Below, in pieces: positions 1 through 13,342 of a DNA stretch of 64,000 nt. The position numbers and the translations under genes were made by a program. The stretch lies in the NCBI RefSeq assembly GCF_012273895.1, contig NC_052122.1, positions 8,804,001-8,868,000 on the forward strand. Direction: 5' to 3'. The DNA is from Zerene cesonia. Its lineage: Eukaryota > Arthropoda > Insecta > Lepidoptera > Pieridae. The stretch's first letter is position 1; each line of letters opens with the position of its first letter. The notes beneath the pieces were generated by a model. It was not told where the DNA came from, did no database searches, and saw only the letters and a program-made list of their open reading frames with translations.

Positions 1-3000
1 TCCTCTACGGAATCATCGATCTCACTCTATCAAACTTTAAACTGTATTTGGTATAAGACTAAATAAAAAACTTCAATACGTGTGTGCTTAATTTAGGTGT
101 CGATATTTGAATTTAATTATTCATTGGACATTAATATCCAATTAACACCTAAAATAATTGTCTTAAACCACCCGCGATGTGTAAGATGATATGAAACTTA
201 TAATATTGTTTATACAAAGTTTTATGACGTGATTGTTATCTGTTCAATTCATTTGATGTTTAAATTTACCTCCGGCTCCAATAAATACTGACCTAATGGA
301 GTCCACCGCCAATCTCAATGAGGATTTAATATTTTCGTAGATCAACGTTCATTCTGTCAATTCATTCGAAACTCGAAAGCAAAACGTAATAAGGAACCAA
401 AAAATAAAAATCCGTGATTAGATTTCATAACAAGCATTAAATGTTATAAGGAAATGTGACTCAACGCTGAATAACACAACAACTTTTAAATATAAGTATT
501 CCCAATTACAAATTCCTATCACATGCTCAAAGGAAGTCACCTCCATACATTTCGTTACCGCTGTCTTTGAAGAGAACAGCAATTAAATGTTCAACTAACA
601 CTTTATGCACGCTCATAGGCAGGGTATTTATGCACATTATAGGCAGTTAGTTGCCCCAATAAACTATGGAGCAATTTTAATTTTATCCATAGACACGTTT
701 AGCATGCAATTTCAGAAACAATGCTAGGGAAGAATCAACCGTATTCCTTGTAAGCCAGGACTTGAATTCTGTTACTTAATTGCGCTATATTACCATCCTT
801 GTAGAAATTAAGAGGTCGTTATTTATCAGGGGTTGAAACGGAGTCCCGTTATTAATGTTTTGTATTGTGTAACTATTGTTTTGATGTTTCGTGAAATCGT
901 AATTGCTAAATCTTGGAGCGAAATTTACTTATGAACTAGATGAAAATTTATAAATTCTTAACTTCTGCTTAATTACGATAAGAAGCTACTACTAGAAAAT
1001 GAATATTAATAATCATAATAATCATTATTATGCGCATACATAATTTTTATTAATTCGTCATACATTAAAAATCTAAACGTTTTAAAATTCTTCATTATAT
1101 AACATATTTATTATATTATATCTGGAATATTAAATATTATGTTATTGATCAGAAAATAAGTATTTAGTTTCATATCATTACGCGTCCCACGTCATAAAAG
1201 CAACATCAATAAATAATACAAAAGTTCAAACCGTATTTTTTGTTTTTTATTGAAATGTAGAATAACTCCTATTCATTAATCAAATAATAAAGATACACGT
1301 AGTTAAATATAACATATAACATATTGATAGAATTGGTTGTATTGAGACGCATTTAATATTCCACGACTTGTTAACTTTTAAAACTGCTATGAATATTTTC
1401 ATATCTACAAAGTAGTCTCAACATTTGCAAAATTTGTAATATTAGGAACAGTTTCTTTTGTAATTACAACGTCGATATATTCAAGCTATTATTACAATAT
1501 AATACTCGACGTACACTCTTTAAAGAAACAATAAAAATCCAATTTAAAAAAAATTTGAACCGCTCTTTGACGGCAATTGTGTGACGAATGGTGAAGCAGG
1601 GTCAACCCCTTCTTAGATCCAGTGTATTAGTGTGACAATCTGCTCCAAATTGTAGTGACAGTTCCATTTTACTACCGTCATATTATAGTTGCCTCAATTT
1701 ATTGTAATGTGCACGAAGGAAATTTTTAAATTATGATAGACGTTTTTTATTTTTTCAGGATTGATGACTGACTCGAGTGTAGTAAAATAGATGAGCTACT
1801 GCTAGTTCCGATGGGAGGAAGCGGTTATATTTAAGATTGAATCGTTAATTTTTATTATACTTGGGTAATAGCAGATGTGATTTGATCAGGATTTTCTTCT
1901 ACTAATAACATATATTCAAATAATCACGTTTTCTTTCACGTATAATAGACAAGGACATAAGGTTGTTATAAACTTTCTGATTTTAGTGGGTTTGTTTTTC
2001 ATTAAAATAAAGAAAATTATTATTAAATTACTTTGATGCCTCCCAAACAAGTCCTTTACACTTAACTGATTAACGACGTTTAAATATATATAAAGCTAAT
2101 ATTATATCCAGTTAATTATAGTATTTTAACCGTCATTCCCAAAATGGAGGAAGAAGATAACTCTGTATGTTTTAACAGATTGGCGTGATTCTTTTGTATG
2201 TTTTATAGAAAATTGTTTTCATTGCGTTCCATTTTAAACTCCTGGTACCATCCCCACCGAACGTCGGTGAGCTGTTATGTAGAAAATTATTATTATTCAA
2301 AAGAACAAATAAGCATGCATTGCACTTAATTTTTTGAAACGAACCGCAAGCAAACTGTACAATAAACTTGAGTACGCAGTTAAACATTCAAGCGGCATCA
2401 AATAAAATGCTTCATACATCCGCTAATCTATTTACCTCCCCTGTAAAGGTAATAAACAACCGCATCGCAAACAAAATATCCTAATTCTCACACGAGCGTA
2501 AACCAATTGGATTGGAGTAATTTATGAGCTAAATCTAAAAATATGTCTATCCAATACCCCACCGTCACAGATGGGTACACAATAATATAGACCCCTTCCA
2601 AGGGGCGAGTTTATTCTATAAAGTTTGAATTAGATTTTAAAAGGCAGCGTTAAACTTATTACCCAAGATTTTCCACAAAAGAGGGTTCGCCCTCCAAGTG
2701 TTAATATTGCACTCGGTAATTTTTACGTTCCGTTAAACGTATATAAATTACGTATTCAAATTTAAGCGTATTTAAGATAACAAGCGATGACAGTGCAAAT
2801 TATTGAGTTTAAAGAATATATCATGAAGTGGGTATTCGACAAAGTTAATAATTGTAAACCAATTTGTATGTAAATTTCAAAACATGGATTACAAATTAAG
2901 ATGCTGCATTGTACACTTAATAAAGCCAGTATAACCCTGTATTGATTTTTTCTTACTTTTACCTGTAATCGACAGAAACATCCTTGAGATATTTGTGGTC

Positions 3001-3560
3001 TCTACGCCGGCAAGGTTTAAAATTGCAATAATCTATAACGAATTATAAAAACATATGCTTATAAAAACACTGCGATTCCTAGTACAGTTCACATACAGAG
3101 ACATACAATAAATTATTTAATTCGCTAAATGCTACACGTGCGAAAAATTATAGCAATGGCTTTATCGAATTTGTTCTTACAAAAACGTAATGTTTTAAAA
3201 ACGAAACTCTAAAGCTGGTTTCAATTTTGTAACAAGCTGTATTCCAACCAATATTAAGTTAACACAGTGCACGATGCCCGCTAAAATAAAAGTTTTTTTT
3301 GAAGCATTTAGGCGTAATCCACTAAATAGTAGTTATATGCTTACTAGCCATAACTAAAGAGAACGTAGTAATACTGAAATAGTACAATTTCAGTTGTTTT
3401 TGTATTTATAACTATTCAGCTATATTTATGAATACAACGTCTTTTAGGCTTACATTTTGAATAACGATTTTATTGAAAGTTTCTAAAAGTAATATTATTT
3501 CTGATTGACATAGGTATGGAATGGAATTTTGCCTTACAAGTATAACCAACATGAGATATA
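1..3560. other. AT-rich non-coding DNA, nothing recognised
   Basis: No open frame here resembles a known protein and I recognise no repeat family. The sequence is AT-rich with short A/T runs and small AT palindromes, for example around 1005-1030. It most likely belongs to the gene-free flank upstream of the Iroquois gene. Confidence 0.5.
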
Positions 3561-3889
3561 AAGTGTAATTCTACTGAAATATTTCGTAGGGAACTTATAT
3601 TTTGTCAAATGACAAAATTTTTGTATTTTCATATCGTACTCGTTACCTACGCTAAGTAAGATTTCCATATTTAGTCTAAAGCACTCACACCATATATGAT
3701 AATATCTTGAGATCTAGTGACACTTTCACTATGAATACAAGCAAAGTATAAAGCTACTGAAATTCAATATTTATTAGGAAACTTTGATTTTGATAATAGA
3801 AATTTTTGTCATATTAGTATCGCATTCAAGTACCTACGTATAGTAAGACCCTGGTCCGTCTAAACGCTCATAGGAAATATGATAATGTC
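3561..3889. repeat. Old tandem duplication, period 183 bp
   Basis: Two diverged direct copies lie head to tail. CTACTGAAAT occurs at 3571 and 3754, and the TATGATAAT that ends each copy starts at 3695 and 3878, giving an offset of 183 in both cases. Between these anchors the copies share ATTTTTGT, a CGTACTCG/CGCATTCA stretch followed by TACCTACG, and AGTAAGA. A possible third, weaker copy begins near 3371 (ATACTGAAAT). It matches no family I know and has no coding potential. Confidence 0.6.
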
Positions 3890-6800
3890 GATGTTCATCA
3901 TTTCATTCAAAATATTATTATACCAATCATATATCTTCAAAATGTCCAAACTTTGACTGATATTAAATAAACTATAAAATAGCCACACAAGCACTATACA
4001 GTTGGCTCGTGGTCTCCGCAAGAGACACTATCTGGCTAAGTATACAGTGTTAACCAAAATCAGCAAAGCAATCTCCTTCAACGCATTTGCGGTCCTGATG
4101 AACTCATTCAATTCGCAGCAATAAAACCTCTTTGCTCTTTATATTTCCCTGGCTACAATAAGGATCAGTTTGCGCCAACGGGTAATTCGGTATCGCCCGT
4201 ACGTGACCTCCGGAGATGTTCTCCAATCCTGCTATTGCTTAAGATTCCCCCTCTTCGCCGTGTCACTGAGTAAGTATCGCTACGATTTTATATTATTTCG
4301 CGTTAGGCAAGTATAGACACGGCTTTATATGAGACTACTTCGTTTGCTCTTAAAATAATGTGTTCCGAATGGTGCATTGTTATGGATGGTATAGCGTGAT
4401 GTTAGAATAAAACATTTAACAACCAGATCGCTTGCAGTTATATCGAATATCGATCTATCCCATACAACAAGTTCTTTGAACCATTTCAAACAAACAAAGT
4501 CTTTAGCTTTAACATTGTTTTAAAAAATCATGAATAATAAATATACCAAGAAACATATCCTGCATGTAATCAAAAATGTGTTTACCCCACACTACACATT
4601 TGACTTCTTTTTTTAAATTTAATTTTAATTTTATAGGATTTGAAAAGCTTTTTATAAATGAGTACTTTTTTTAACCGTTGCGTTCTCTATAATCGCCTAG
4701 CTCTTCATCCACATCGGTATTCAAGTCGGGTACAGAGTTTCTGCGCCCTTTGGACCGATAGCGTGTCATTATCAACGCTTTCTGCCACATATCTGCAGCG
4801 GTGTCATCATTGAGGCTACTGACCACCTACCGCGTGTTACCGCTCTGACATAAAACGGTTTATTGTGTTTCTACCGATTTTATATGTTTGTGTAGAAATT
4901 CGATATGATTGAGCAAAGCTGGAACGCGGCTTAAAAGTATGTGTTTATCCGGAATATAATGTGAAAGAATCGTAAAACTCAATCTATCTGAGTACCAAAT
5001 TGAAAAAGAATAAGAAACATTCTCATGAACTTTCGCGTTTATTACATTAGTAGGATGCATGATTCTACGTTTTTTTTTTTTTTGGATTTAAAATGCAGTT
5101 CAGTAAATTACACTGTCTTTGTAGTTGTGATTAATTCTCTCGCTTGAGACGAACCTATCCGAATAATATCCAACCGAAAAATTATCTATCAAATAAAACA
5201 TCAGACGAATATAATTAAATAATTAGTAAGATGACGTTTTACGTAACTTCCTATAGTTATACTATATTAATTACTTGGCAACCAGTACAATATAGAATTT
5301 ATTTAATTATCACGCTTCAATAAAATTCTGTTTCATTTCCTGTCCTATCAGGTTGACTGGCAGAGATTACTGTTTATCAATAAGGGCGCATTGTACAAAC
5401 GATGCCTTTTTTATTATTTTTTCACTTGTTGTTTTTGCTTAAGTTTGCGCAATAATTAATTATAAATAAATAAATAGCATTCTTTTGTAATAAAAGAGGT
5501 ACGGTCAGGCGAATCTTAATATTTGACATTCTTTCATGATTAATTATAACAAGAAAAAAATCCAATATTACCTGCAAAATATCTTGCAAAATGACTAATA
5601 TTAATTGAAACAATCATGCTTAAATGTCAGTGTAATGTTAGACTGCGTTCCGAACAGATTTATCTCATCCAAGTAATCTGACAGTCAAATGTTCCCAAAA
5701 TGTTTCCTATACATCTTTTATCTTATCATTTGCCCATTAACTACACAGCGAGTCACAAATTTTACAATATTTACAGCCTATTAAACTAAAAATCGAAACT
5801 TACACGTGCAAAGATAACATTAAATTTTATGTATCCCCAAATGCTACCGCGATTGTATAATTTATAGCGAACGGTAAATATAAATTTTGCGTTTGATTTA
5901 TTCAGTAATATTAGTTTTATATGATTGCACGAATAGTTTCCCTTTTGACGCCGTAAAACTTTGCATCGAGTTTAACATGTGCTTTTTATTTCTCAACAGA
6001 CGTCTGGTGAAATACAAAGTTTGTTGGAAATAATTAATTAGATTCCGTTTATTCTGTGTCATGTTTTAAAAATTTCTTTTCTGCTACCCACGCGTGTATT
6101 ATTGTTTGTTTATTTAATGAAATTATACAATAAGTAATTTTAAAAAATAATAATGTTTATTGAACCCTATTATAATTGAATATTTCAACACTTCATAACA
6201 TAAATGATAAAAAGCAACCTAAAATAAAAGGCACTAACTATGGAACGACGCACAGTCCGAGCAATAAGAAATATAGCCACATTCATTATACCGTTGGAAT
6301 GATTCAACCAATTACAATTGTTACCGTAACATACAATTCCAATTGTCGGTTATACCGCAAATTTCCCTTGAAACATCACGCCAATAGCTTATAATTAAAA
6401 TAACACCAGCTATTTGTCAATGTCATCGGAACATTGGCCGATACAGTTAACAGTCATAGACCACTATTCATGTAACGGGGTTCCCAACGGGGTGACACGT
6501 TTATTTTGCACTGAAAGCGCGCCGTGGAAAGGAGTAAAATGAAAAGTAGACATGGGTCCGATAAATAATTGAAGGCTTTGATAGAGCATCGGGAATTCCT
6601 GGTCGAGCGCCGCGCAGTTCTTGAGGGAGCCATCTTTCACCGATCCCTCCTCTGGTACTGAATTATTCTGCAATAACACACTTGTTATAGACGTTTCTCG
6701 AGGAGTGATACTTTTATGATTTACTCCAACTTTTATTGGCACTTAAAGGAAGTATACGATTTATTTCGCGTTCAATATAAGGTGCGGAGTATATCATTTT

Positions 6801-7059
6801 TTTGAGTCGATACGAAATCTCTTAGGGCGTTATGGGAGCGAATGTCACAGTCCATTTATATTTGGGGCGTTCTGGCGTATGATCACTTTTTAGGTTTAAC
6901 TTATGGGTGCTTGTTTTCCTGTGAAATGAAATATTACGCGTGAAAATTGATTCTGAACTTTATTCCATTTTATTGTAAAGCGCACATATCTACAGTAAGT
7001 AAATTATTTGGTATATTTGCGACATTATAGAAATAGATTATATCATGTTTTTGTTCGTG
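3890..7059. other. AT-rich non-coding DNA, nothing recognised
   Basis: No supportable gene or repeat. The interval contains a few more complex stretches (4140-4270, 4690-4850, 6440-6720). The open frame on the minus strand at 6464-6742 has no recognisable domain and I treat it as chance. Confidence 0.45.
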
Positions 7060-8140
7060 TCTTACATTCCGTGCAATGCATGATGTATATCGCTGAGGAA
7101 CCGATCGGAAATTATACGAGCCGAACATTAAAGTTCTGTCTTGTGGTTTATTGACGTCACTTCCGCGGCAATAAAATCGACTTGTCTCCGAAATGCATAA
7201 TTTGTACGACAGTCACGCGCATTACGCTACTAAACGGTGTCTCTGAACACATTTCACACTAAACTCTCTAGGGGCTGCCTTTCGATCGTAGATAAAGCAT
7301 TGTTTTATGTCTTTGAATTATCATCGTCGACTACTTGTTTATGGAGGCAACGATATTAATATTGCTTTATACCGAGCTCATGCGATCGAATAATGTAAAT
7401 GGAAGAACAATTGGAGACAATTTCCACACGACATGTGCCTTCGAAGGACCCGTATTAAAGCTGGAGATTATTTCCCGAGCGGTGTCCTTTGTGACCGAAA
7501 GGTTTCTAGCGAATCCATTAATTAGTGAGATATACGACGCACCCGCACCGTTTGGCGTTCGATTACACTCATAGCCCTTTGATGCTTGATTAATTCCGAC
7601 ACAAAACTGACCTATTAGGCGGCTGCTATCGCCTCAGATCTAATCGATTCAAAGCGGCGCGCATCCCGTATGCCAGTTTGGATAGTCACTCGAAATTCCC
7701 CAAATGTTTTTGGTGAAAAACAATAAGCTGAGACGGAACGGGGGCAGTGTCACGTAATAGCCGTGGCTTCCGGTGCGTTTATCAAAAAATTTATTTGGAC
7801 ATTCCTAGCGCTCTTCTGTTTGTCCCGCCGGGGTGTGTTGGTATTTAATTTATCTGTATCGCTGAAAATGCCGGGAGACGCAACCGTTATTGCTGGCCTG
7901 ACCGCCGCGCGCCGACAGCCAACGCACTTCCGCTATGCCGATGATTTATAACCATTTTCGGTATTTGCGGCGCTCAACTGTGTGTTGTCCGATCCATTGT
8001 AAGGCCATCGGAATATGGACGAGGAGGATCATTCCTGAGTTATGGGCGAGGGAAGTCGCTGCTATAATTTTTGATTTCTTAATGTTCGGGGTCGGAGAAC
8101 GCTTTGTTAGCGTTTCTTTGTGTATCTTATTCGCTTAATC
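7060..8140. promoter_or_regulatory. Candidate cis-regulatory block (unique, high complexity)
   Basis: About 1.1 kb with clearly higher GC and complexity than its surroundings, no recognised repeat, and no convincing protein despite several short open frames. It contains a perfect cAMP-response-type palindrome TGACGTCA at 7152-7159. Dense unique non-coding DNA beside a developmental homeobox gene is often enhancer, but that is inference from composition and context only. Confidence 0.3.
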
Positions 8141-9586
8141 CGCTTATTTTATTACGTGTGTCAAAATATTTGAACCGTTCGGAATTAAGTTTTTTTTATT
8201 AATTGTTTCCTCGTTTTTTGTTCAGCTTTGTTGTTTTGCTGGGGTGTCCTTTTAACTGTTTATATTTGCACATAAACATAATATTTATGTATAAGTTAGT
8301 TAATAAAATATACGTGTGGAGTCATAAAACGAATGATATGTACTAAGAGTGAATAAAGAATCACAGGTATATGGTATCACAGGTAGATAGTATATCAGGC
8401 ATTGTTTGTCAGCCTCACAACTCTATGGATATTTTCACATCTCATATAAATTTTACTAGACATTGTATACATATCTCCCCACTCATTAATTGATCCTTTA
8501 GTAAAAACATAAGTATTTAACTGGGATATAGCATTTAAAGTGACAATCAGTCCCAATCACATTAATAAATCCACTTATATATCCTCAATTTTATCCTTAC
8601 AATTGTTGAAAGAAATAAATCCTAAATATAAATACGATCATCGAATACACAAAACAACAAAAAACGTTTTCTAAAAACGATTTTAAAATCTTCTCACGAC
8701 GTTAGAACGTCATCCTACATATGATTCCATCAGCAAACAAACGATTAATTAGTACATTAGCCTCTGTAATATTTAAACGACTGTGAAGAACATAATTATT
8801 AAACGTCAAAAATTATGTCATTGACTTTTGTTTATAATGTCTTTTAATAGACATTTTGCGCATTATTTCTTTGGTAATTTAATACTTATATCATTATATT
8901 GGCTTTATGGAGCTTTTTAGATAAGAGTTTGTAAATGTCATAGATGATGATGGGTCATAAATATTATAGACCACTTAATAAAATTCTAGTGCCACGGAGA
9001 CAGATAGCGTTTTATAATCCATTACGAAATATCTCATGTTTAACTATAATTATAAAAACATTCATAGGTAATTATCACACAAATTTCTCTTAATCGAGAC
9101 TGGATTTTTATTTTTAGAAGAATCAATTTAACGTTAAATAGCATTTTAGGACATGCCAACTTGAAATTAATGCATTAAAAATAGAATCTAATTTTATATT
9201 ATGTCCAAAAATCGAGTTTATTGTAATGAATGGGTTTGGGTTTACTATAAATATTCAACTATAATTTCACTGATAATTAATTGAATTTTGCAAAGAAAAG
9301 TACATAATTCATGATCGAAAAATATTAGTAGATATAAAAATTTACGAGGCTTAATTGTTTTTTTGCTTATATTAGAAATATGAGTATCTAACGTTAATAG
9401 AAAATGTATGTATCTCGAACATTTATATAGAGTACTTATCCTTAAAGCTTGTTAGTATTTACATTGATTAATTATTGTACAACGTGTTGATCGATGTTTT
9501 AAAGGCCATATAGCCACCCTTCATATTTTATAACATTCCTCTAATTAAAAAATCGTTCGTAACAGCTGACCTACATCTACTCCTAA
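8141..9586. other. AT-rich non-coding DNA, nothing recognised
   Basis: Low-complexity AT-rich sequence without any supportable gene, RNA or repeat family. Confidence 0.5.
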
Positions 9587-9816
9587 TCTATACATATAAT
9601 AAAACAGTAGAAAAACTATGTACAAAAATTATGTAGATTGAAGATAATAATAAAATAATATCAAAATCAAGAATCACGAAAAAGAAGATTCAGAAGTAAG
9701 ATTTTGTTTGTCTGTTTGTTTGCAATTCGGGAAAAGTAACAACTCTATACTTACCTTAAACCTAGAGTTTGTTCACGTTCAAAGTTCGCGCGAACAAAGT
9801 CGCGGGCACCAGCTAG
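9587..9816 (+). mobile_element. Short Helitron-like element (TC...CTAG), 230 bp
   Basis: The element begins with TCTATACATATAATAAAAC, a start common in lepidopteran repeats, and ends GGGCACCAGCTAG. The left flank ends in A and the right flank begins with T, the insertion pattern of Helitrons (between A and T, no target duplication). The interior is not coding, so it would be non-autonomous. Class is inferred from the termini; another short element class is possible. Confidence 0.55.
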
Positions 9817-10407
9817 TGTGTAATAAACGGAAAAACATATGCAAAACTAATTAATTTAGACCATCCAAGGCTCGTAAAGCGCTTAATGCCATTAGCACAA
9901 ATATATGCATATTATCAAAATAATTATAATGAGAGCAGAAGTGGTCTAGCAGACGAAAATTTAAAATTGGAAGAGCGTGAGAAAAATGTTCGATTAAGTT
10001 ATAAATTATTATTTTGCATTATAATTATCGATTCAGCAGAAAAACAGTCTGATAAAATAGAGTCGTTCGGGATGCCTATCACACCGTTTTTTGCTAGCTT
10101 GGATGAATTTAACCTAATTTCTAATGCAGAAAAATGTGATTCTAAATTTAAAATTATTGATTTAATTTATATCAAATGCATTTTTTTTTCTTTTTAACGA
10201 TTTGCAATCAGTCGTAAGACTATGAGCGGATGAGTTGTAGATACGTATGGCGGGAAGGGTGTTGCTGCCATTGGAGTACACCCTATCTTCAAAAGGGCTT
10301 GACGGCCCGCAGTGTTGGCTAATAATGCATATTCTAATTAGGCATTTTTTGTAGTAGTATCCGAAATTTTACAGTTAGTGTACGTACTGCCAAAAAAAAA
10401 CATTTCA
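9817..10407. other. Non-coding spacer
   Basis: Contains a 103-codon open frame at 9886-10197 (+) with no recognisable motif and a biased, AT-driven composition. I see no gene, RNA or named repeat here. Confidence 0.45.
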
Positions 10408-10541
10408 CTAGCGCGACCGGGTTCGCACGTGGTACCTACAATATGCTTATAGCATAAAACATACAAAATCTATCTATCCTACGGTGAAAAAACAGTTGAG
10501 AACGGACCAGTATTTTCTGAGTTAAGTGCTTCAAAGCTTTG
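10408..10541 (-). mobile_element. Truncated Helitron-like element, minus strand
   Basis: On the minus strand this ends in CTAG (plus 10408-10411, preceded by A). It carries the interior typical of the subfamily also seen at 54771-54939, including the ACGGTGAAAAAACAGTTGAG stretch followed by TATTTTCTGAGTTAAG. The 5' end is missing where the next element begins, suggesting a nested or abutting insertion. Confidence 0.45.
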
Positions 10542-11244
10542 TCTACACTAATATTATAAAGAGATAAGAATGGTATGTTTGTATGTAATTCGTTAACTCA
10601 AAAAATGCTGAACAAATTTGTACATTACATTAAAAAATAACATAGATCTCTCCTTTAATTGGCATACAAAGAACCAAAGCTAAGGTATCAAAATATTACC
10701 GATAAAAATTATTATTTTGCGTGCGCCGCGAAAACTATTAACGATAAATTACTTTCCTTAAATAATTTAATAAAACAATAATCAGACCAACAATTTCTGT
10801 ACATTAAATATCTTTCAAAAAGAGTAATTGCTCATTTGGAGTATGGAATGTAATATGTATGTTTAATAGACCTCAAAACAATGGTTAGAATTTTTTTTCC
10901 ATTTGTATGTATGTCAACCACGTGAAAGCACTTTTCACAATTTTTTTAATTGGTAATAGACCAATATTAGAGTCATATTATATATTCCTATGATGGCTAT
11001 CCTATAGAGTGGCTATTTGTTGTAAATCGGAGGAATAAAAGAATAAATTCGTGAATGTGTTCCAGTGAGTTGAATGGGTCTTTTAAAATAAAACAGAGGC
11101 TCCTAATTAGGATTTTTGCTAAATAAATAGTTCACGAGATATAAGTATCTTAAGTCGAAAAAATGTCGTACTGAATCTTCTTCCAAAATAATGAAGTTAA
11201 AAATTTTGTAGGCTGCGCGAGCCAAGCCACGAGCGGGAAGCTAG
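10542..11244 (+). mobile_element. Possible longer Helitron-like element, ~700 bp
   Basis: It starts TCTACACTAATATTATAAAG, a common lepidopteran element start, and a plausible 3' end GGGAAGCTAG followed by T lies at 11235-11244. No protein is visible inside. Whether the two ends belong to one insertion or two is uncertain, and the left flank base is G rather than A. Confidence 0.35.
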
Positions 11245-12031
11245 TGTACTTTATAATAGTAATGAAGATAAATCAGAAAAATGTCGGCCAGGCTAAATAC
11301 ACACTTAATTGTTATACAATAATAAGAGATAATAAGAGATTTTGTTTATAATTTTAAGTTCAAATATCGATTATGGATCGAATCTAATAGAGATGAAATT
11401 GCTATCACGATAATAAATAATCCTTATCCATTTAAATAGTTTGATAAGTAAGGTTGATGTTCGTCGTGTGAAATCCGGATAGAACTTTTTGTTTACAAGC
11501 CGTGACTGGTATGATAATATTTTTTTTATTATTATTTTTTTTTTATTTTCAACCAAGAACATGTATTATAAAAAATCTTAATTCTTAAATTACTAATATG
11601 ATAACAACAAAATACGTTTCTTTACTCAGTGGAAATTATATCAATCATAAACACATTTGCACGCATACGTTAGATACGCTCATATAAATTTAAAATAAAC
11701 AAAAAACAACAAAAATTGTATCACACAATGATTCTCGAGTTAGTACATGAGTATTTTCATTGCACATTAAAAAAATAAACTATAAATGAAATGAAAAAAC
11801 TATGATCTAAGTCATTTTCACGCTTGTTCGCTCGCTTCGCTTCGTGATTCGCTCGCAATTCGCTAGATTGCGTAGATGCACTATCAAAGCAAAGTCTCTA
11901 CGAATAGGTACTCATTTACGTAATGATGCTTCATATAATAGCTGCGGGCTGGAGCTGGGCGAGCAGCTAGTTACGGAGACACAAGAAAAAGGACGTATTT
12001 AAATCGCAATATATCTGTTATAAATTATTTA
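11245..12031. other. Non-coding DNA with a GCTTCGCTCG-rich patch
   Basis: Mostly AT-rich. At 11820-11870 there is a patch built from TTCGCTCGCTTCG-type words, similar in reverse complement to 42883-42955, which suggests a shared old repeat. A CTAG followed by T near 11970 may be the end of another short element whose start I cannot place. Confidence 0.35.
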
Positions 12032-12216
12032 GCTTCCCCCCGAGGCATCGCCCGCATAGTCAAAGGAAAAAATAGACAGTCCGAGTTTTATCCCGCATAG
12101 TTCACCTGTTCTCGTTCGATTTCCGAAATAAAAACTATTTTATGTCCTTTCTTGGGTCTTAGACTATCTCTGTACCTAATTTCATCCAAATTGGTTTAGG
12201 TGTGAAGAAGTGATGG
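12032..12216 (-). mobile_element. Fragment of a short element, minus strand
   Basis: In the minus orientation the order is CACTTCTTCACACCTAAACC, ATTTGGATGAAATTAGG, AGAGATAGTCTAAGACCC, ending in a GGGCGATGCCTCG stretch. This is the same interior layout as the element at 14760-15027. Ends are decayed. Confidence 0.45.
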
Positions 12217-13064
12217 AAAGAGCTATTTTCAGCATATATGATGTAGCAGGGACTTATTTAAAAAATAGCAACCTATTAATATACAAACTCTATAACTTCT
12301 GAGGCATATTTTTGCGTCACTGAATTTTATCCTTGCCTACATCATTAGACTAGCGAAATTCTACACTAATTACCACTCTCATTAATTTCTACAAATAACT
12401 TACACGAAAAGATGTTAGATATCCGTATTAATAGCGAAGAACATATTAAATATGTAGAGAGTAAAACTGATTTAAGGACTGACCAGCAATAAACAAAATA
12501 TGGCTATAACACTACCTCTAAATCAAAACCACTTCAATGGACACAATTAAAATGTAACGGTAAGAAAGGACATTGTTACGATAATTTCAAACATATTGCT
12601 TTAGACATTTATACAAATAAAAAGTGTAAGAGGTTCTTTATTCAGGAAATCACAATAAATGAATCACGCCGATTGAACGCGACCCATACATGTATAATTG
12701 TATATCGAGCACATGATGGGAGAATGTACAGACAGGCGTTATGTATATTCTACTGATCAGGCCAGTAATAAAATCCTGGTGCAAAAACGTTCAAGCAACC
12801 GAATGCCAATTAAAGCTCCACAAACATCCTGTAAGCCGATATTATCGTATCGTAACAGCAATCGGGAACTTGCCCACTCCTCTCGCGCTGAATAAATTAA
12901 ATAAAAACCGAGTATACGCTAAATAAATTAGACATTGTTAGAGATGTCTGCTCATTAAGTTTAAGGTTAGAGGGACTGTGTTGTGACATCTTTTGTTTTC
13001 ATAATTCAGACCGACCTTGTGATAAATTTGTGCGTTAATTAAAATTGTCATTTGTGCCTTCTTT
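12217..13064. other. Non-coding spacer
   Basis: No gene or repeat recognised. Two overlapping short open frames near 12698-12926 have no recognisable content. Confidence 0.45.
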
Positions 13065-13342
13065 AGTTCCGTACCCGAAGGGTAAAACGGGACCCTATTA
13101 TAAAGAATTCGCTGTCCGTCTGTCTGTCTGTCCAGTTTGTCATGTCATGAAACGCGGCAGCTAGACGGTTGAAATTTTTAGAGATGATGTCTAGGTGTCT
13201 ATCTATCTGCTGCCGCTAAAACCACGAATAATAAAAAAAAAACTAAACTAAGCAACGGTTGGCGCGGTCGTAAATTGGCTGACGGATGACCATTTCTTTG
13301 CTAGACTAGACCCTTAGTGTCGTAAGTCCGACTCGCACTTGA
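13065..13342 (+). repeat. Widespread arthropod repeat starting AGTTCCGTACCC
   Basis: It begins AGTTCCGTACCCGAAGGGTA, passes through ACGGGACCCTATTA, a GTCCGTCTGTCTGTCTGTCC run and AGCTAGACGGTTGAAATTTT, and ends GTCCGACTCGCACTTGAC. I recognise this layout from many insect genomes. A second copy is at 29552-29793. Its class is not evident from sequence. Confidence 0.6.

Noticed and set aside
6464..7574. Short frames at 6464-6742 (-) and 7335-7574 (+) with mixed composition
   Set aside because: No similarity to any family I know; better explained as unique non-coding DNA.
9886..10197. 103-codon plus-strand frame
   Set aside because: AT-driven composition, no motif, between mobile-element fragments; no splice or promoter support.
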